Shown here: piece by piece, positions 60,452-64,000 of the stretch
Layout of the letters: each line of letters starts with the position of its first letter
How positions within the stretch are numbered: position 1 is the stretch's first letter
NCBI RefSeq assembly: GCF_003122385.1
Contig: NZ_CP029255.1
Span: forward strand, 3,596,001-3,660,000
Direction of reading: 5' to 3'
Source of the DNA: Flavobacterium crocinum
GTDB lineage: Bacteria; Bacteroidota; Bacteroidia; Flavobacteriales; Flavobacteriaceae
DNA: 64,000 bases
The notes under the pieces: model-generated
The model's database searches: none
Seen by the model: only the letters and a program-made list of their open reading frames with translations
Told to the model about the DNA's origin: nothing
Translations under genes and position numbers: made by a program

Positions 60452-63400
60452 ATGAAAAAAATATTAAATAGATATATTGGATTATGTGTTTTATTGATTT
60501 CCATCGGTGCCATGGCTCAGGAAAAGCAGCCACTAATCCAGTCAAAAATTGGTGGTACCGTTATTGATGCCGTTACAAAAGAACCTATTATTGGAGCATC
60601 GATAGTAATTAAGGGAACTACACATGGCGTTCAAACCGATTTTGATGGTAAGTTTTACTTCCAAACCGGACAAAAACTGCCTTATACTGTAGTTGTAAGT
60701 TATCTGGGTTACAAAAAAAGAGAATTTGTAATTAATGAAAACTCCGTTGTGATTGATCTTACTGAAGAACAAAATCAATTATCAGAAGTAGTCGTTACGG
60801 CACTTGGTATTTCAAAAGAAAAGAAATCTTTAGGATATACAACTCAGGCACTTAAAAACAAAGACATTGCAGAGACAAAAGAAACAAACTTCTTAAACAG
60901 TCTTAGCGGAAAATTAGCCGGAGTTCGTATTACAAACTCTCAGGGAGATATGGGATCTTCCCGTATTATCATTCGTGGGGAAACTTCTATTGCAGGAAAC
61001 AACCAGCCTTTGTTTGTGGTGGATGGAGTTCCTGTAGATAACTCACAATTAGGAAGTGTTGGAGGCGCAACTCGTGACTTTAAAAATGCTATTGCCGATT
61101 TGAATCCAAACGATATTGAAACCTTAACAGTATTGAAAGGACCAAACGCGGCGGCTCTTTACGGATCACGTGCGGCACATGGAGTTGTTTTGATTACGAC
61201 TAAATCGGGAAAAAGCCAAAAAGGATTGGGAATTACTGTAAATTCAGGTATCACAATTTCTCAGGTAGCGACTTTACCTAGTTTTCAAAACTCATACGGA
61301 CAAGGGTCAAACGGAAGATTTAGTTTTGTTGACGGAAAAGGAGGCGGAGTAAATGATGGTGTTGATGAAAGCTGGGGACCAAGAATGGATGGACGTCTTA
61401 TTCCACAATTCTTCTCGAATGGTGAGGCAGTACCTTTCGTGGCGCATCCAAATAATGTAAAAGACTTTTTCAATACTGGTGTTACGTATGACAATAGTAT
61501 TTCTGTGGCAAAATCAGATGAAAAATCAGATTTCCGTTTAGGAGTAAACAATCAAAAACAATTGGGAACTGTTCCTAATAGTGAAGTAAACAAAACCAAC
61601 TTTACAATTAATTCAAATTACCAAATTTCTAAAAGTATTAAAGTAGGAGTTACAGGTAACTATATTACAACTAATGCTCCAGCGTTGCCAGGTGGACCAC
61701 AAGGGAATCGTGCTGCAGGTGTAATGCTTCAGTTTTTATGGTTCGGTCGTCAGGTTGATATTAATGAGCTTCAAAATAACAGAAATGTGAACTGGAACAA
61801 CAGTTATTACAGCAACCCTTATTGGAATGCATATTATAATACCACAAGTCAGCAGCGTAACCGTTTTATTGGAGATGTGCATTTGGATGCTAAATTGGCT
61901 GAAGGTCTTAATTTTAGATTCCGTACAGGAGTAGATTACTATAATGACCGTAGAAAATATACGATCAAATATGGTACAAATGGAACACCATTTGGATCTT
62001 ATGCTGAAGATGCTTACACGGTAAACGAACAAAATACAGAAGGTATTTTTACTTATACTAAAAAACTGAATGATGATTTTAGTTTAGATGCTCTTGCCGG
62101 ATTCAATATCCGTAATCACAGCGATGCAAACAACTACCAAAAAGCGCCACGTTTAGCAGTACCGGATTTATATACTTTGACGAATTCAAGAGACCCTTTG
62201 ACATCATCAAATACATTATCAAGATTGAGAGTATATAGTGCTTATGCTTCTGCACAATTAGGATACAAAAATTATGCGTATTTGAACGTAACAGCGCGTA
62301 ACGATTGGTCATCTACATTACCAAGCAACAATCGTTCTTATTTTTATCCATCTATTAATGGAAGTTTAGTTTTGTCTGAGGTATTAAATCTAAAAAGCAA
62401 TACACTTGATTTCTTAAAATTACGTGGTGGTTGGTCTGAAGTAGGTAATGATGCAGATCCGTATCAATTAGCAACAGTTTATAATTTCCAGACAGCATTT
62501 GATGGAAATCCAATTCAAACTTCTTCACAAAGAAAATTGAATGAGAATTTAAAACCAGAAACTACACGTTCAACGGAGATTGGTTTAGAGGCTACTTTCT
62601 GGAAAAACAGATTGCATTTTGATGTGGCTTATTATAACACAAACAGTTTTGACCAGATTTTGGAAATTAAAACTACAGCTTCAAGCGGATACAATTCACA
62701 GTTAATCAACGCTGGAAAAGTAAACAACAGAGGTTTGGAAATTCAGTTGGATGGAACTCCAATTCAGACTGAAAACTTTAAGTGGAATATTGGAGCAAAT
62801 TACTCCAGAAACAGAAGTAAGGTGGAGATTTTGGATTATGCAAAACAAATTCAAAACTATACAATTGGTACATCGGGAGGTGTTGATGTATTGGCATCTG
62901 TAGGACAAGCTTATGGAGCTCTTTACGGAACAGCGTATTTACGTGATGCGAGCGGAAACATCGTAGTAGGATCAAATGGATTACCAAAAGCAGATCCAAC
63001 AAAGAAAGTTTTAGGGCATTATACTCCGGATTATTTAGCGGGTGTTACCAATACTTTGACATACAAAAATCTTGAATTATCAGTTTTGGTTGATGCTAGT
63101 GTAGGAGGAGAAATTTTCTCAGGAACCAACAGGACAGGAACTTATACAGGAGTATTGGCTTCAACGCTTCCGGGACGTGGTGCTGAAAATGGTGGTTTAA
63201 CTTACTATTTGGATGGTACAACAAAAACTCAGGTTCCAAACGGAACTACAGCATACGATGATGGTATGATTTTTAAAGGAGTTTATGAGAATGGAACTCC
63301 AAACACGACAATACTTAGTGCTCAGGAATATTATAAAGCATCATACAACATTAGCGAAGCTTATATTTACAGTTCCACTTTTGTGAAAATGAGAGAAATT

Positions 63401-63616
63401 AAACTGGCTTACAATTTCAATAAGTCATTTGCCAGAAAACTGGGATTAGAAGGAGCAAGTATTACTGCTGTTGGCCGTAACTTATTCTTTATCTACAAAG
63501 ATGCGCCAAATATTGACCCTGAAACGGCTTTCAATACTGGAAATGCACAAGGTTTGGAAAGTTTATCTCTTCCAACAACAAGAAATTTCAGTCTTAATGT
63601 TAATCTTAAATTCTAA
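60452..63616 (+). CDS. SusC/RagA TonB-dependent transporter without STN domain
   Basis: 1054 residues. A signal (LCVLLISIGAMAQ) leads straight to a carboxypeptidase-like domain (IGGTVIDAVTKEPIIGASIVIKGT) and a TonB box-like SEVVVTALGISKEKKSLGY. The plug (NSLSGKLAGVRITNSQGDMGSSRIIIRGETSI; DIETLTVLKGPNAAALYGSRAAHGVVLI) and a barrel ending SLNVNLKF follow. Lacking STN, it would not talk to a FecR protein, so its control must differ from the other two systems; the structured leader is a candidate. The next gene is SusD-like. Its substrate is unknown. Confidence 0.95.
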   Translation: MKKILNRYIGLCVLLISIGAMAQEKQPLIQSKIGGTVIDAVTKEPIIGASIVIKGTTHGVQTDFDGKFYFQTGQKLPYTVVVSYLGYKKREFVINENSVVIDLTEEQNQLSEVVVTALGISKEKKSLGYTTQALKNKDIAETKETNFLNSLSGKLAGVRITNSQGDMGSSRIIIRGETSIAGNNQPLFVVDGVPVDNSQLGSVGGATRDFKNAIADLNPNDIETLTVLKGPNAAALYGSRAAHGVVLITTKSGKSQKGLGITVNSGITISQVATLPSFQNSYGQGSNGRFSFVDGKGGGVNDGVDESWGPRMDGRLIPQFFSNGEAVPFVAHPNNVKDFFNTGVTYDNSISVAKSDEKSDFRLGVNNQKQLGTVPNSEVNKTNFTINSNYQISKSIKVGVTGNYITTNAPALPGGPQGNRAAGVMLQFLWFGRQVDINELQNNRNVNWNNSYYSNPYWNAYYNTTSQQRNRFIGDVHLDAKLAEGLNFRFRTGVDYYNDRRKYTIKYGTNGTPFGSYAEDAYTVNEQNTEGIFTYTKKLNDDFSLDALAGFNIRNHSDANNYQKAPRLAVPDLYTLTNSRDPLTSSNTLSRLRVYSAYASAQLGYKNYAYLNVTARNDWSSTLPSNNRSYFYPSINGSLVLSEVLNLKSNTLDFLKLRGGWSEVGNDADPYQLATVYNFQTAFDGNPIQTSSQRKLNENLKPETTRSTEIGLEATFWKNRLHFDVAYYNTNSFDQILEIKTTASSGYNSQLINAGKVNNRGLEIQLDGTPIQTENFKWNIGANYSRNRSKVEILDYAKQIQNYTIGTSGGVDVLASVGQAYGALYGTAYLRDASGNIVVGSNGLPKADPTKKVLGHYTPDYLAGVTNTLTYKNLELSVLVDASVGGEIFSGTNRTGTYTGVLASTLPGRGAENGGLTYYLDGTTKTQVPNGTTAYDDGMIFKGVYENGTPNTTILSAQEYYKASYNISEAYIYSSTFVKMREIKLAYNFNKSFARKLGLEGASITAVGRNLFFIYKDAPNIDPETAFNTGNAQGLESLSLPTTRNFSLNVNLKF

Positions 63617-63628
63617 AAACTCGAAATC

Positions 63629-64000
63629 ATGCTAAAAAAGCTATCATATATAATCTTATTTGGATTGACACTGACCTCGTGCAGTGATACTTTGGATGAT
63701 ATCAATAAAAATCCAAATGCAACCGAAACACCATTGGCGCCTTATTTGTTAACAGGAAGTTTAAAACAAGGAGCTGACTTATACTGGGGTTCAGATAATA
63801 ATTTTAACTCCTCTTTGTTATTCGTACAGCATTGGGCTAAAATCCAATATACGGAACCGGACAGATACGATGTTTCAAACACTTCATTCACTTCTTTGTG
63901 GAATACAGGTTACGCAACCTTAATTACAGATTTGAATACAATTATCAATTTTCCGGACGCACAGGCGAATTCAAACTACAAAGGGATTGCTTTAACGCTT
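63629..64000 (+). CDS. SusD/RagB-like lipoprotein, truncated by the window end
   Basis: First 124 residues only. Start ATG at 63629, signal peptide with lipobox LTSC (MLKKLSYIILFGLTLTSC) and the early SusD-like text DTLDDINKNPNATETPLAPYLLTGSLKQGADLYWG. NKNPNAT and the following helix match the SusD-like group found with STN-less SusC partners. It starts 12 bp after the SusC stop. The rest of the gene lies outside the window. Confidence 0.88.
   Translation, partial: MLKKLSYIILFGLTLTSCSDTLDDINKNPNATETPLAPYLLTGSLKQGADLYWGSDNNFNSSLLFVQHWAKIQYTEPDRYDVSNTSFTSLWNTGYATLITDLNTIINFPDAQANSNYKGIALTL

Overview
The window reads as chromosome of a Bacteroidota bacterium, most likely Flavobacterium or a close relative. 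The base composition is AT-rich. There are three SusC/SusD (RagA/RagB) outer-membrane pairs, two of them next to ECF-sigma/FecR pairs. Lipoproteins are abundant, several upstream regions carry the Bacteroidota promoter pattern TTG-N18/19-TAnnTTTG, and AG-rich Shine-Dalgarno sequences are mostly absent. Intergenic palindromic repeats are plentiful. I saw no rRNA, tRNA, insertion sequence, prophage or CRISPR array.

Layout. (1) 0.4-6.2 kb: an RND efflux operon (lipoprotein adaptor, HAE1-type pump, outer-membrane factor). (2) 6.2-9.5 kb: a frameshifted HTH-like gene, a hypothetical gene, an AraC regulator, then about 1 kb of repeats. (3) 9.5-25.8 kb, all on the minus strand: a peptide-oriented uptake locus reading sigma, FecR, SusC (with STN domain), SusD, TlpA-like thioredoxin lipoprotein/exported protein, S9 peptidase, M16 peptidase, preceded by a TPR-membrane-AraC regulator. 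(4) 26.4-33.5 kb: a degenerate isochorismatase-like gene, then a copper-associated locus. That locus holds two related small Cys-motif proteins, a lipoprotein, a TonB-dependent receptor resembling the copper-receptor family, an MbnP-family lipoprotein and its di-heme MbnH/peroxidase-like partner. (5) 33.6-38.5 kb: a DUF1254/DUF1214 protein, an arylsulfatase, and a standalone AprA-like methyltransferase. (6) 38.6-49.3 kb: repeats, a ChrB-AraC fusion broken by a poly-A frameshift, and a Crp regulator next to a run of redox/detoxification genes (flavodoxin-fold oxidoreductase, alpha/beta hydrolase fused to a 2TM domain, twin ABM-domain protein, DJ-1/PfpI protein). These are followed by a membrane class III nucleotide cyclase, secreted hypotheticals and a zinc-ribbon/FAD monooxygenase. 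(7) 49.6-59.7 kb: a second locus reading sigma, FecR, SusC, SusD, metzincin-like protease, DUF3347 protein. (8) 60.5-64 kb: a third SusC/SusD pair with a long structured leader; its SusD runs off the window.

The two sigma/FecR/SusCD loci look like parallel systems. In each, a TonB-dependent transporter would signal through FecR to release an ECF sigma factor, while surface or periplasmic peptidases process the imported substrate. The copper locus suggests a receptor bringing copper (or a copper complex) across the outer membrane, with the MbnP/MbnH pair making or using a modified-tryptophan copper site. Two genes, and possibly a third leader ORF, are broken by single-base changes in A-runs, so either slippage or homopolymer sequencing error should be kept in mind.
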